Origin: an uncultured Ruminococcus sp.
GTDB taxonomy: Bacteria; Bacillota; Clostridia; Oscillospirales; Ruminococcaceae
Assembly (NCBI GenBank): GCA_947345935.1
Contig: CAMZZN010000027.1
Location: forward strand, 1 to 34,833
DNA: 34,833 nucleotides
Reading direction: 5' to 3'
The position numbers were made by a program, and so were the translations under genes. Below, in pieces: positions 5,458-15,424 of the stretch. The notes under the pieces were generated by a model. It made no database searches and was not told the origin of the DNA. It was given only the letters and a program-made list of their open reading frames with translations. Numbering within the stretch: the stretch's first letter is position 1; the number at the start of each line of letters is the position of its first letter.

Positions 5458-8400
5458 ATGAAAAAAATAACCGGCGAAGAAAGAGCGCATTTTGAAGAAC
5501 TTGCAAAGCAATACGGTATCAGTGTACAAAAGGAATGGCAGGATATCCGGAACAAGCTTGATAAGGATCACAATGATTTTATCAACAGGGAATATGAATC
5601 CTGCCAATTCTATGAAGAATATATCCAGCATCTGAAAAGCGGCAGAAAGCCCTCTGAATTTTTCAGCACAAAAGGCAATTGGCTTTTTGACGGCTGCATA
5701 CTCAAACGACACAAGGACGCATTTATGTACGCCGCAGACAACTGCGTCAAGTGGATATACCCCACAGGCTGGAACAGAAGGTCCTTCCGCTCCGGCGACT
5801 ATATGCTGTACAGAAGAAAAATAATCGATATTATTCACAGCTTTATATATATGCGCTGTATCGATGAGGACTTTGCGGATATCCTGGAGGGAAACATTCC
5901 GCCGGAACAGCTTATATACAAAGAAAACAATATGAACTCGGCGCAGGACAGATATCTTATCGCCTATGGAATAGATTCAGGTAACGAGAGAATAATCAAT
6001 TACGTCAGGGAAACTCTTGATTCCGGAAACGGATCGGCAATAAATTATGAAATTCTTGCCGGCGTTTTTATGGGCAGCAACACTGAACTGCACGAACTGA
6101 CCTGCAAGCTTTTACTTGCAGCACGTTTGCAGGAGGGACTGCGGCAGGCGATCTGTGAAAATGCCGACTGCGGCAGGATAGAGCCGTTCCTTATGATTAT
6201 CAGAACGATACGTGACAATGATCTTATCCGCTATTCCTCAATAAAGCGTGCGGCAGGCTGCTGGCTTGGACTGATGACTGAGGAAACACGTGATCTTGAA
6301 CGAATAAGCGCAAAATCTCTTGATATAATTATAAACTGTCTTGAAAGTGAGGACTTCACAAAAGAATGCCTTGAAACCGAAGATTCAATGAAGATATACA
6401 TTGCTCTCTGGTCGATTGCCTGCCATGAATTTCATACGGCTGAACAGAAGATAAAGGAACTTATCAGCAGCGGCACTTCTCATCAGGCTATGACAGCCGG
6501 CGTATTTATAAACAGCTCCGATCTTGATAACCGGCAGCAGTTTGCCGTACAGGCGATACTCGGCAGGCATGAGGAACTTAACGTGACGGCGGTCTTTCTG
6601 CCGATGATGTATTCGACAAATACGTATTGGTCGAACGTTTCCCATAAAAGCGTACGTGTAGATTCTCTTTATGAAAGGGAATCTGCCGAAAAGCTCTACG
6701 TTATTCTGAATAGTCTGCTTGAAAAGCTGAAAAAGGATATTGAATTTACTCCCTGCGTATTCCCGTGGAACAGCGAAGCTCTTACAAGATCGGACATTGT
6801 AAAAAGACTGTGCGTAATTGCCTCCGACCTCAAAGACTCCGAAAAAATTGACGAAACTTGCGTAAAGATCCCCCTTATAAAGGACAGATCCCATTATATA
6901 GAAATGCTTCTGTCCGCACCTGAAACGGATATCCAGCTCGATGCTCTGGTATCTCTTGCAGGCGACAGGGAAATGTGGGCACGCAAGGAAGTGTTTAAAA
7001 TCCTCGCTTCATGCGATCTGAAAGAAAAACACTTCACAGCGCTTGAAAACATGCTGAAATACAAAGCCGCAGACATGAGACAGAATATTATAGACATTCT
7101 GATGCGCCAGACGGAAGATCAGCTTTTCGACTGCGCAAAACGTCTTATAACCGACAAAAAAGAGGAAAAACGCACGGCAGGACTTGACATTATAATTCGT
7201 ATGACCGAAAGCGAAAACGCTGACGCTGATAAATTCTGCGCTCTCACCGAACTTATCAAAGAACCGACTTCAAAGGAAAAAATCCTGATAGAACGCATCC
7301 TCGGTACGGACGACGATTCTTCTGAACCGGCGCTTTACAGTAAATCGGACGACTTTACTCCTGTTATCGATGAACAATACATTGCAGACTGCAAAAAATA
7401 CTTTACAAAGCTGTTTCCGACTACGTCGCTTTTCTGCAACAAGCCGGACGGTACAAAATACGGACTGCATGAGATACTGACGACCCTTGACAAGCTTATA
7501 GAAGATCATAAAAACGAAGAATATTTTGACAGCGGCAGCCGTGAAATACGGCTTATGTCGGACAATGCAGGATACTTTTCTTTCAAGGTAAAGGACGGCG
7601 ATAATGAACATATCGCATTCAAAGAGCTGTGGGACGATTTCTATAAAAACCGTATAAACAATCCGGAACTTGTTTTCAGGCTTAAACTCCTGTGGCACTT
7701 TGACTGGCACTCATCAGGTAAACTTGCCGCATCGGTATTCGGTCAAGAATACGCCGAAGAACACGAATATATGCACGGTTCAAGAATATACCATATCCTG
7801 AACTATTATGCCAAAGAATATCCTCTGCAAACCGATCTCCGCCCAGCTGCCGCCGCTTTGGGTTACTATATTGCATATGAAGCCGGAACTGACGAACTTT
7901 ATGATTTTGTAGATTATCCGTATACATACGACAGAAGCTATAAATTGTATCTGGACGGCAAAAAATTGGAATTTAAAAATATTGGTAAATATCAGCTTGT
8001 CACAGTCATGACGGACAAGAGACTGCAATGTATACTCCGCTTCCTGGATACCAGAGTAAGCAATTACGACAGTCATTTCAGGGATATCTTCTCCGTTAAG
8101 TACAGAATAGGGCAGCGTTTCGGCTACTTTGACCGCAGTGAAAGAGAAAAGACTTCAAATTCACAACTGGTCGGCGCCTATACTCCGTTTTCAGTGTCGA
8201 TGATAATTCTTGCAGGCTATAAAGAGATCATCACATCCGGATTCATGTACAGACTTCTTATGGAATATGAGCTGAAAAACTCACTCAGCGATCTGTCGCT
8301 GGTAATATCCTTCCTTAAATCAGGAGAGACAAAGGCTGCTTCACGGTATTACAGCTACGGCAGCAGCGAGGGATTTATTCGTGATCTTCTGGATATCAGA

Positions 8401-10566
8401 GGCATTGAAAACATAACGGAACACAAGTTTACCGAAAAAGAAAACGAACTGCTCAGATTTGCAGCGGAGATCGGCGAAAACGTCATTGATACGGTTCTTG
8501 AAACAGAACTTACACGAGGAGATACCGGTACACGCTTTTCAAGTCAGATAAACAATATCAAGCGAATTTACGGTGCGGAAAAATTTGTAAAGATCCTTGC
8601 CGCTATGGGCAGAGATACCCTGTCACGTTCGACGTATTTCTATACGTACGGCGAAGTTTCAAAAAAGGATAGCCTAAGTTACCTCCTGGGCGTATGTGTT
8701 CCGAATGCAGACGACAACGCTGAAAAATTGAAAACTCTTTTATCGCAGACAGACGTTTCACAGACAAGGCTCGTTGAAGCGGCGCTGTTCTCACCGCCAT
8801 GGATAGATATTATAGAAGATTATCTCGGCTGGAACGGCTTCAAAGCCGCCTGCTATTACTTCATAGCGCATACAAGTGAAATTCCCGGTGAAAGGACACG
8901 TGCCGTTATTGCAAAATACACGCCGATTCCGGCTGAAGAACTCTCGAACGGCGCTTTCGATATAGAATGGTTCAGAGACGCTCTTGCGACGGTCGGCGAA
9001 GAGCGCTTCAACGTGATATATGACGCCGCAAAGTACATCTCAGACGGTGCAAAACACACACGTGCAAGAAAATACGCCGACGCAGTTTGCGGCAGGCTTG
9101 TAAAGGATGACGCTGTTAAAAACATCACGGAAAAGCGAAGCAAGGACACGCTTATGGCATATGCGCTTATTCCGCTTGACGGCGAAGACGATATGGCAGA
9201 GCGTTATCTGTTTATTCAGGAATTCAGAAAACAGGCAAAACAGTTCGGAGCACAGAGAAAAGCGAGCGAAAATGCAGCGGCTGACTGCGCACTTCAGAAT
9301 CTCTCCAAAAATGCCGGATTTACAGACGTTTCACGCCTTACTCTCCGCATGGAAGCAAAACTGTTTGAAAACATAAAACCTCTCCTTGAATGGAATGATA
9401 TCGGTGATATAAAGCTCAGGCTGGAAATAAGCGACAGCGGAAAAACAGAGATAAAATGCGAAAAGAACGGCAAGGCTCTTAAATCCGTTCCTGCAAAATA
9501 CAAGAAAAACGAAATTGTCGTTAAACTCTCCGAAACGAAAAAAATGCTTGCCGAACAATACCGCCGCACACGTGATATGTTCGAGGACGCCATGGAAAGC
9601 CGGACTTTGTTCACCCTTGAAGAACTGAATATGCTCTGTACCAATCCTGTCTTAAAACCGATAGTTTCAAGGCTTGTCTATATGTGCAGGGAAAAACTCG
9701 GATTTATAAACGGATGCAAACTTGTTGACTTTGCCGGCAATGAAATGAAACTGACAAAAAAATCCGAACTGAATCCGGCTCATCCGTTTGATATCTACAC
9801 GGAAGGCCACTGGCACGAATATCAGAAGTACGTATTTGAAAATCAGATCGTACAGCCGTTCAAGCAGGTCTTTCGTGAACTGTACGTCAAGACAGCGGAA
9901 GAAGCGTCCTCTTTACGGTCACTGCGTTATGCAGGAAATCAGATACAGCCGCAGAAGACAAAAGCCTGCCTTAAAACACGGCGCTGGGTCTGCGATATCG
10001 AGTCGGGTCTGCAAAAGATATACTATAAAGAAAATATTATCGCTTCCATTTATGCGCTTGCAGACTGGTTTTCTCCCGCAGATATTGAAGCGCCTACCCT
10101 GGAATGGGTCGAGTTCTCCGACCGCAAAACAGGAAAAGAGATCAGTATCGGCGACGTTCCGGATATCATCTTTTCCGAGGTTATGCGTGACGTCGACCTT
10201 GCGGTAAGCGTGGCTCATGCAGGCGGCGTTGATCCTGAAACAAGCCACTCTACCGTCGAGATGCGGAAAGCGATTGTGGAATTTTCACTGCCGCTGTTCA
10301 GACTGCGCAATGTCAGACTTGAAGGCTCGCACGCTTTTATTACGGGCGAATGTGCAGATTATTCAATACATCTTGGCAGCGGCGTCGTACATTTACAGGG
10401 CGGTCCGATGATAAATATCCTGCCTGTACACTCGCAGCACAGAGGAAGGATATTCCTTCCATTCATCGACGATGATCCGAAAACGTCGCAGATCATATCG
10501 GAAATTATTCTTTTTGCAGAAGATGCAAAGATCAAGGATCCGTTTATTCTCGATCAGATAAAATAA
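5458..10566 (+). CDS. Giant DUF4132 domain protein, 1702 residues
   Basis: The C-terminal third carries the DUF4132 signature: NPAHPFDIY and VQPFKQVFRELY near residues 1437-1475, SLRYAGNQIQPQ near 1490, and DIIFSEVMRDVDLAVSVAHAGG near 1570-1590. DUF4132 is known from E. coli MolR/YehI proteins, where it accompanies a WGR domain; no WGR domain is seen here. The N-terminal two thirds are long, mostly helical, with stretches around residues 480-620 that look like HEAT/ARM-type helical repeats (LLSAPETDIQLDALVSLAGD and similar). No transmembrane segment, Walker motif or nuclease motif is evident. The ATG at 5458 is used, one base after the previous stop; a TTG at 5437 is rejected for lack of a ribosome site. 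The molecular function is unknown. DUF4132 genes occur in suspected conflict or regulatory loci, so a defence or stress role is plausible but unproven. Confidence 0.9.
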   Translation: MKKITGEERAHFEELAKQYGISVQKEWQDIRNKLDKDHNDFINREYESCQFYEEYIQHLKSGRKPSEFFSTKGNWLFDGCILKRHKDAFMYAADNCVKWIYPTGWNRRSFRSGDYMLYRRKIIDIIHSFIYMRCIDEDFADILEGNIPPEQLIYKENNMNSAQDRYLIAYGIDSGNERIINYVRETLDSGNGSAINYEILAGVFMGSNTELHELTCKLLLAARLQEGLRQAICENADCGRIEPFLMIIRTIRDNDLIRYSSIKRAAGCWLGLMTEETRDLERISAKSLDIIINCLESEDFTKECLETEDSMKIYIALWSIACHEFHTAEQKIKELISSGTSHQAMTAGVFINSSDLDNRQQFAVQAILGRHEELNVTAVFLPMMYSTNTYWSNVSHKSVRVDSLYERESAEKLYVILNSLLEKLKKDIEFTPCVFPWNSEALTRSDIVKRLCVIASDLKDSEKIDETCVKIPLIKDRSHYIEMLLSAPETDIQLDALVSLAGDREMWARKEVFKILASCDLKEKHFTALENMLKYKAADMRQNIIDILMRQTEDQLFDCAKRLITDKKEEKRTAGLDIIIRMTESENADADKFCALTELIKEPTSKEKILIERILGTDDDSSEPALYSKSDDFTPVIDEQYIADCKKYFTKLFPTTSLFCNKPDGTKYGLHEILTTLDKLIEDHKNEEYFDSGSREIRLMSDNAGYFSFKVKDGDNEHIAFKELWDDFYKNRINNPELVFRLKLLWHFDWHSSGKLAASVFGQEYAEEHEYMHGSRIYHILNYYAKEYPLQTDLRPAAAALGYYIAYEAGTDELYDFVDYPYTYDRSYKLYLDGKKLEFKNIGKYQLVTVMTDKRLQCILRFLDTRVSNYDSHFRDIFSVKYRIGQRFGYFDRSEREKTSNSQLVGAYTPFSVSMIILAGYKEIITSGFMYRLLMEYELKNSLSDLSLVISFLKSGETKAASRYYSYGSSEGFIRDLLDIRGIENITEHKFTEKENELLRFAAEIGENVIDTVLETELTRGDTGTRFSSQINNIKRIYGAEKFVKILAAMGRDTLSRSTYFYTYGEVSKKDSLSYLLGVCVPNADDNAEKLKTLLSQTDVSQTRLVEAALFSPPWIDIIEDYLGWNGFKAACYYFIAHTSEIPGERTRAVIAKYTPIPAEELSNGAFDIEWFRDALATVGEERFNVIYDAAKYISDGAKHTRARKYADAVCGRLVKDDAVKNITEKRSKDTLMAYALIPLDGEDDMAERYLFIQEFRKQAKQFGAQRKASENAAADCALQNLSKNAGFTDVSRLTLRMEAKLFENIKPLLEWNDIGDIKLRLEISDSGKTEIKCEKNGKALKSVPAKYKKNEIVVKLSETKKMLAEQYRRTRDMFEDAMESRTLFTLEELNMLCTNPVLKPIVSRLVYMCREKLGFINGCKLVDFAGNEMKLTKKSELNPAHPFDIYTEGHWHEYQKYVFENQIVQPFKQVFRELYVKTAEEASSLRSLRYAGNQIQPQKTKACLKTRRWVCDIESGLQKIYYKENIIASIYALADWFSPADIEAPTLEWVEFSDRKTGKEISIGDVPDIIFSEVMRDVDLAVSVAHAGGVDPETSHSTVEMRKAIVEFSLPLFRLRNVRLEGSHAFITGECADYSIHLGSGVVHLQGGPMINILPVHSQHRGRIFLPFIDDDPKTSQIISEIILFAEDAKIKDPFILDQIK

Positions 10567-10600
10567 ATGAAAAGAGCGGCAAAAGCCGCTCTTTTCATTT
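10565..10600. terminator. Bidirectional terminator between convergent operons
   Basis: AAATGAAAAGAGCGGC and its exact reverse complement GCCGCTCTTTTCATTT enclose an AAAA loop. The stem's A/T ends give U-rich tails on both strands. It follows the DUF4132 stop and lies 34 nt past the end of the convergent S1 gene. Confidence 0.9.
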
Positions 10601-10634
10601 AAATTCTTTTCACAAGTTAATATGCAAAAAGACC

Positions 10635-11099
10635 TTATTTTCTTCTTGTACCGTTCTTGCGGTCGGTACTTCTTTTAAGATCGCACTGTCGCTCCTCACT
10701 GGTCTGCTTAAAGCGTGACATCATATCTTCAAATGTCATTTCGGTAACAGGCGGCTGCTTTTTAGGCTCCCAGACGTTCGATCTGCCACGGTTCTGACCG
10801 CCGCCCTCACCGAACTTCTTCTGACGCTGTCTGGGCGATCCGGGCGCTGCCTGATTATTGTCGTCGGCTGCCTTTTTTATAGACAGACTGACTTTTCCAG
10901 CCTCGTTTACGCCTATGACCTTGACCTTGACCTCCTGATTTTCCGTAAGGTGAGCTCTGATCTCGTTAACAAAGGTATTAGCGATCTCCGAGATATGAAC
11001 CATTCCTGTTCCTCCGCCCTCAATATCGACAAAAGCGCCGTACTGAGTGATACCCTTTACCTTACCGTTGTAGATTTTACCAATTTCCAGCTGCTGCAT
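10635..11099 (-). CDS. S1 domain RNA-binding protein, YabR-like
   Basis: A 154-residue protein. Residues 1-75 form one S1 fold (EIGKIYNGKVKGITQYGAFV, GMVHISEIA, VKVKVIGVNEAGKVSLSIKK), closely resembling the S1 repeat of polynucleotide phosphorylase and of YabR. The remainder is a basic, low-complexity, Arg/Gly/Gln-rich tail typical of flexible RNA-binding extensions, ending in DRKNGTRRK. It is cytoplasmic and probably binds ribosomes or mRNA. It is the last gene of the yabP-yabQ-divIC set, 23 nt after divIC, matching the order in Bacillus subtilis (yabP, yabQ, divIC, yabR). No ribosome-site oddity is seen. Confidence 0.9.
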   Translation of the reverse strand: MQQLEIGKIYNGKVKGITQYGAFVDIEGGGTGMVHISEIANTFVNEIRAHLTENQEVKVKVIGVNEAGKVSLSIKKAADDNNQAAPGSPRQRQKKFGEGGGQNRGRSNVWEPKKQPPVTEMTFEDMMSRFKQTSEERQCDLKRSTDRKNGTRRK

Positions 11100-11122
11100 A
11101 TGTATATAAAACTCCTTTAAAA

Positions 11123-11428
11123 TTAATCCCTTGACGTATCGTAGAATCTCCGTTCATCCGGGTAGGCATAGCCCCGCTCCTCCACGGCGACTCTTTCAAT
11201 ATAAACGGACAAATCGTCACCTTCAAGAACCTGCTGAAGATCGGCATTTTCATCCTTGTATGCATCGATTTTTTCCTGCACTGAGTCAAGCTCCCGCTCC
11301 TTTACGGCACAGTCCCTTTCGGTCGTATAAATGATCGCAACGCTTCCGGCAAAAGCCGCCACGGTCAGCAAGCGAACAAGTCCGTTATTGAACAGACCTT
11401 TTTTTTCTTTTTTTGACTTTTTCGGCAC
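11123..11428 (-). CDS. divIC: Septum formation initiator DivIC/FtsB-like
   Basis: A 101-residue bitopic membrane protein. A Lys-rich cytoplasmic N-terminus (1-15) is followed by one membrane helix (about 17-35), an extracytoplasmic coiled coil (about 40-70, REL DSVQEKIDAYKDEN) and the FtsB/DivIC-type ending VAVEERGYAYPDERRFYD. Proteins of this family join FtsL and DivIB/FtsQ in the divisome and help activate septal wall synthesis. Its start overlaps the end of yabQ by 44 nt. The size and neighbours match divIC in Bacillus. Confidence 0.9.
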   Translation of the reverse strand: MPKKSKKEKKGLFNNGLVRLLTVAAFAGSVAIIYTTERDCAVKERELDSVQEKIDAYKDENADLQQVLEGDDLSVYIERVAVEERGYAYPDERRFYDTSRD

Positions 11429-11951
11429 TGTTTGTCACGTTCCCTTTCATTTTGGATTCTCTTTTATTATACAACAGATGAGGTCTTTTTAGCAATAGTA
11501 TTTTGCGTTTTTTAATATAATTTACTATAAATTCGGAATATCCTACAAATTTGGCCGCCACTTTTTTACTTATAAATACATAAAGAATTCTGAATGGCGT
11601 AAAAACGATGCGTATGATCTTTTTTATCAAATAACAAAGCTTTTTCATAGTACCTATAACGACGCTGCCTACCGTTGCAAGGTACAGTGCAAAACCCGCT
11701 GCATTTCCAATAACAAAATAAAAACGCAGCTCCCCTCTTGAAGCGGCAGAAGCAAAAGCGGACAGGAATATTCCATAGAAGCCAAGAAAAACGACGTCCT
11801 CCGCAAAGACCATCCAACCTCTGTGCGGAAGCATTACTCTTGCCGTCCGGAATACGTCGTAAACAACTCCCAGCAAAACGCCGAAAAGGCAGGACAGTCC
11901 AAAAAGCATCAGTTCTTCATTGACGGAGAAAAATGTCTCCGGAACATTCAT
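11385..11951 (-). CDS. yabQ: Spore cortex biosynthesis protein YabQ
   Basis: A 188-residue membrane protein with several hydrophobic helices in residues 12-110 and a strongly basic C-terminal tail. The N-terminal region SVNEELMLFGLSCLFGVLLG followed by VVYDVFRTARV is characteristic of YabQ. In Bacillus subtilis YabQ is needed for cortex formation and sits in the outer forespore membrane. It overlaps yabP by an ATGA junction and divIC by 44 nt, so the set is translationally coupled. Its presence suggests that the organism, or a recent ancestor, forms endospores. Confidence 0.9.
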   Translation of the reverse strand: MNVPETFFSVNEELMLFGLSCLFGVLLGVVYDVFRTARVMLPHRGWMVFAEDVVFLGFYGIFLSAFASAASRGELRFYFVIGNAAGFALYLATVGSVVIGTMKKLCYLIKKIIRIVFTPFRILYVFISKKVAAKFVGYSEFIVNYIKKRKILLLKRPHLLYNKRESKMKGNVTNSAEKVKKRKKRSVQ

Positions 11952-12226
11952 CTGAAAAGTCTCCCCAAAGCTGAAATAGGACCTCTGCGGTCTTTATCGC
12001 CGTAGACCATCGACCAGATATCGCCGGTTATGGTCATATTTCCGGTCTCAACGCTCATGGAATCAATGTGAAGTTCACGTCCCTGGATAGTCAGTTCCCC
12101 CAGCTCGGTATAGAGACTGATAGTTTTTTCATCAAAGCTGTCAACGTCCGTAACACCGGAAATGTTCAGGCTCCGGCGATTCTCCAGGATGATATTATGG
12201 TTCTGCTTTACCGTCTTGTCCGACAT
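11948..12226 (-). CDS. yabP: Sporulation protein YabP
   Basis: A 92-residue protein beginning MSDKTVKQNHNIILENR. The core LNISGVTDVDSFDEKTI, LYTELGELTIQGREL and HIDSMSVETGNMTITGDI matches the YabP/YqfC family of small beta-rich sporulation proteins, here the YabP member because yabQ follows at once. The ATG at 12226 is chosen since CGGAGGT (about 12235-12241) lies 8 nt upstream; an earlier ATG at 12274 lacks a site. The C-terminal end WSMVYGDKDR is also typical. Confidence 0.9.
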   Translation of the reverse strand: MSDKTVKQNHNIILENRRSLNISGVTDVDSFDEKTISLYTELGELTIQGRELHIDSMSVETGNMTITGDIWSMVYGDKDRRGPISALGRLFR

Positions 12227-12260
12227 ATCAATGTACCTCCGAAAAATTTCTTTACGACAC

Positions 12261-12289
12261 ATTATATTCAGCAAATCGGCAAAACAGAA
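12261..12289 (-). promoter_or_regulatory. Possible promoter of the yabP group
   Basis: TATAAT (12266-12261) on the minus strand lies 35 nt before the yabP start, with a weak TTCTGT (12289-12284) at 17-nt spacing. Only the -10 box is convincing. I see no clear sigma-E or sigma-G consensus. Confidence 0.3.
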
Positions 12290-12299
12290 CCTTTATTTA

Positions 12300-13739
12300 T
12301 CAATAAGCTTTTCCCCAGTAAACCATGCACTTGGCAGGCTTTCCGCAGCATACGCAGTTTCCGGCTCTGCGTTCCTTCTGTAAAGGTATGCAGCGTGAAC
12401 CAACGCCTGTCTTTTCCTTTACCTCGTCCTCACAGGCTTCTTCGCCGCACCACATAGCCTTGATAAAGCCGTCGCCGTTTTCTTCGAGGGTCTTTGTTAT
12501 TTCGTCCGTCGTCTCACAGAAATATGTTCTGTTATTCATGTTCTCAAGAGCCTTGTTATACATTCCGTCACGGGCTTCAATAAGTTTTTCTGCAACTGTT
12601 TTTTCAAGTTCCTCAAGAGATGCGAAAACCTTTTCACCGTTCCATCTTGAAACGATAACGCACTGACCGTTTTCAATATCCTTTGGACCTATCTCCACAC
12701 GGAGCGGCACGCCTTTCATCTCATATTCAGAGAATTTCCAGCCGGGGGAATTGTCACTGTCGTCCAGTTTTACACGGCATCCTGCCTTTGCAAGACGTTC
12801 TTTCAGTTCGTTTGCCTTTTCAAGAACGCCCTCCTTATGCTGTGCAATAGGGATAATGACAACCTGAACCGGAGCTACAGCCGGAGGAAGCACAAGTCCC
12901 TCGTTATCGCCGTGAGTCATAATAACTGCGCCGATAAGACGTGTGGTAACGCCCCAGCTTGTCTGGTGAGGATATACTCTCTTGTTTTCCTTGTCTGTGT
13001 ACTGAATGTCGAACGCTCTTGCAAATCCGTCTCCGAAATAGTGTGAAGTACCAGCCTGGAGCGCCTTACCGTCGTGCATGAGAGCTTCGATAGCATATGT
13101 AGCTTCTGCACCGGCAAACTTGTCGCTGTCCGTCTTTCTGCCCTTTACAACAGGCATTGCAAGAGCGTTTTCGCAGAATTCTGCATATACGTTGAGCATA
13201 CGCTCTGTTTCCTCGACAGCTTCCTCAGCAGTTGCGTGGATCGTATGACCCTCCTGCCAGAGGAATTCTCTTGAACGGAGGAAAGGACGAGTCGTCTTTT
13301 CCCATCTTACAACGCTTACCCACTGATTGTACAGTTTGGGGAGATCTCTGTAAGAATGAACGATATTTGCATAATGCTCGCAGAAAAGAGTCTCCGACGT
13401 AGGACGCACGCAAAGTCTGTCCTCCAGTTTTTCGCTTCCTCCGTGAGTTACCCACGCAACTTCCGGAGCAAATCCCTCAACATGATCTTTTTCTTTCTGA
13501 AGCAGACTTTCCGGGATAAACATCGGCATACATACGTTTTCATGTCCGGTATCCTTGAACATACCGTCAAGAATACGCTGGATATTCTCCCAGATAGCGT
13601 ATCCGTAGGGACGTATCACCATGCATCCTTTAACGCTCGTATACTCCACCAGCTCTGCTTTTTTGCAGATATCCGTATACCACTGTGCGAAATCTTCATC
13701 CATAGACGTAATCTCTGTAACCTTTTTTTCCTTAGCCAT
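12300..13739 (-). CDS. proS: Prolyl-tRNA synthetase, archaeal/eukaryal-like short type
   Basis: A 479-residue class II aminoacyl-tRNA synthetase that charges tRNA-Pro with proline in the cytoplasm. Motif 2 ([20 protein letters not shown]) and motif 3 region ([20 protein letters not shown]) are intact, as is [14 protein letters not shown]. The anticodon-binding domain begins near residue 285 (PVQVVIIPI). The C-terminal domain has Cys residues ([23 protein letters not shown]) of the zinc-binding type, and the protein ends in the family's conserved Tyr. It lacks the large editing insertion of the long bacterial ProRS. It starts 12 nt after fakA with a GAGAGG ribosome site. Confidence 0.97.
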   Translation of the reverse strand: MAKEKKVTEITSMDEDFAQWYTDICKKAELVEYTSVKGCMVIRPYGYAIWENIQRILDGMFKDTGHENVCMPMFIPESLLQKEKDHVEGFAPEVAWVTHGGSEKLEDRLCVRPTSETLFCEHYANIVHSYRDLPKLYNQWVSVVRWEKTTRPFLRSREFLWQEGHTIHATAEEAVEETERMLNVYAEFCENALAMPVVKGRKTDSDKFAGAEATYAIEALMHDGKALQAGTSHYFGDGFARAFDIQYTDKENKRVYPHQTSWGVTTRLIGAVIMTHGDNEGLVLPPAVAPVQVVIIPIAQHKEGVLEKANELKERLAKAGCRVKLDDSDNSPGWKFSEYEMKGVPLRVEIGPKDIENGQCVIVSRWNGEKVFASLEELEKTVAEKLIEARDGMYNKALENMNNRTYFCETTDEITKTLEENGDGFIKAMWCGEEACEDEVKEKTGVGSRCIPLQKERRAGNCVCCGKPAKCMVYWGKAY

Positions 13740-13751
13740 TTATCTTACCTC

Positions 13752-15401
13752 TCATTCAACTGAAATAATATAGTAGTAAACAGGCTGTCCGCCGTTTACA
13801 AGCATAACGTCGATCTTGGCGTTCAACTTAGACTGGAGCACCTCTCGCAGCTCTTCTGCGTTCTCTTCGGTAACGTCAGCGCCGTATATAAGCGTAACAT
13901 AGCTCGTATCGCCCTTTGCAAGCTTCTTTGTAAGCTTTATAACAGCCTTGTTGATATCCTTTTCCGTAAAAGAAAGTTTGCCGTTATCCAGCGCAAGGAT
14001 CTCGCCCTCCCTGATCTGCTTTCCCTCGAACTCCGAGTCTCTTGCCGCAAAGGTAATAAGACCCGTCGAGACCTTTTCAAACGCCTTTGTCATATTGAGC
14101 CTGTTGTCAGACAGACTCTGCGATTCGTCAAATGCAAGCATTGCGGAAATACCCTGAGGAATAGTCCTTGTCTGGAGCACGCAGACCTTTCTGTCTGCAA
14201 GTCTTACCGCCTGTTCTGCTGCCATAATAATATTTTTGTTATTAGGAAGCACAAAAACAGTTTTGGCGGGAGTTTTCATTATTGCCCTGAGGATATCATC
14301 CGTTGACGGATTCATAGTCTGACCGCCCTGTACGACCACATCTGCTCCAAGGTCGCTGAACATCGCCTCCAGACCGTGACCGGCAGCAACGGAAACAAAA
14401 CCAAACTCCTTTTCCTGTTCAGCCGGAGTAAAGCCCTCAGTTCTGGCTTCCTGAACCTTATTCTTGTGCTGGATGCGCATATTCTCGATCTTCGGCTTCG
14501 GATCGTTGATAAAGCAGCCGAATTCCAGACCTTTCTGAATGGCGTTTCCCGGATTATCCGTATGAACGTGTACCTTAATTATCTCGTCGTCGTCCACTAC
14601 CACGACGCAGTCTCCGATAGTCTCAAGATATGCACGGAGCATGAAGATATCAGGACAGTTCTTTTTCTTTTCCACCATGAATTCGGTACAATATGTATAG
14701 TTTATTTCTTCGTCGTATTCGCTTACGGCGGTACGGAAAGAATCGGAGTCGCCGGAACTGTCAGCTGCCTGTTCCTCCGGAACTGCGATACTGCCGCCCT
14801 CAAAAACAGCCCCCATTGCACGGAAAATTATAACCAGACCTTTTCCTCCGGCGTCAACAACACCGGCTTTTTTAAGCTGTGGAAGCATATCTGTGGTTTT
14901 TGCCAGTGTTTCTTCCGCCTGACTGCATACGGCATTCCAGAATATCACCGTATCGTTGGTCGAGAGAGCCATTTCGGCAGCCTTTTCAGCAGCCGATCTC
15001 ACAACAGTAAGGATAGTTCCCTCAGCAGGCTTCATAACTGCTTTGTAGGCAGCCTCAACGCCGAGGGAGAGCGCACGGGCTATATCCTCGCAGCCTGCCT
15101 CTGTGCATTCTGATAATCCGGCGGCAAATCCCCGGAAAATAAGCGACAGGATAACCCCTGAATTTCCTCTTGCTCCTCTGAGAAAAGTGGAAGCCGCCGT
15201 CTTTGCCGCTTCGGCGATCGTAACATCATCGCTGAGACGTTTAAGTTCGGCAACAGAATTTCCTATCGTCATGGACATATTAGTACCGGTATCTCCGTCC
15301 GGAACGGGATAAACGTTAAGTTCGTCCACCTCACGCTTTCTGTTGCATATAGTAATTGCCGCTGAAATAACGGCGTCTCTTAACATGGAACCTTTTATCA
15401 T
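13752..15401 (-). CDS. fakA: DAK2/DegV-like fatty acid kinase FakA family (YloV)
   Basis: A 549-residue protein. The N-terminal DAK2 kinase domain is clear from LNVYPVPDGDTGTNMSMT (about 28-45), RGARGNSGVILS (about 75-86) and VVDAGGKGL (about 180-188). The middle and C-terminal region (from about 245) is the FakA-type extension, including HVHTDNPGNA and VVVQGGQTMNPSTDDI. FakA phosphorylates fatty acids bound to a FakB (DegV) protein, feeding phospholipid synthesis; no FakB gene is in the window. An Asp23-family gene lies directly upstream, as yloU precedes yloV in Bacillus. Confidence 0.93.
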   Translation of the reverse strand: MIKGSMLRDAVISAAITICNRKREVDELNVYPVPDGDTGTNMSMTIGNSVAELKRLSDDVTIAEAAKTAASTFLRGARGNSGVILSLIFRGFAAGLSECTEAGCEDIARALSLGVEAAYKAVMKPAEGTILTVVRSAAEKAAEMALSTNDTVIFWNAVCSQAEETLAKTTDMLPQLKKAGVVDAGGKGLVIIFRAMGAVFEGGSIAVPEEQAADSSGDSDSFRTAVSEYDEEINYTYCTEFMVEKKKNCPDIFMLRAYLETIGDCVVVVDDDEIIKVHVHTDNPGNAIQKGLEFGCFINDPKPKIENMRIQHKNKVQEARTEGFTPAEQEKEFGFVSVAAGHGLEAMFSDLGADVVVQGGQTMNPSTDDILRAIMKTPAKTVFVLPNNKNIIMAAEQAVRLADRKVCVLQTRTIPQGISAMLAFDESQSLSDNRLNMTKAFEKVSTGLITFAARDSEFEGKQIREGEILALDNGKLSFTEKDINKAVIKLTKKLAKGDTSYVTLIYGADVTEENAEELREVLQSKLNAKIDVMLVNGGQPVYYYIISVE

Positions 15402-15424
15402 TCCAGTCCTCCATTCGTTTTCAG

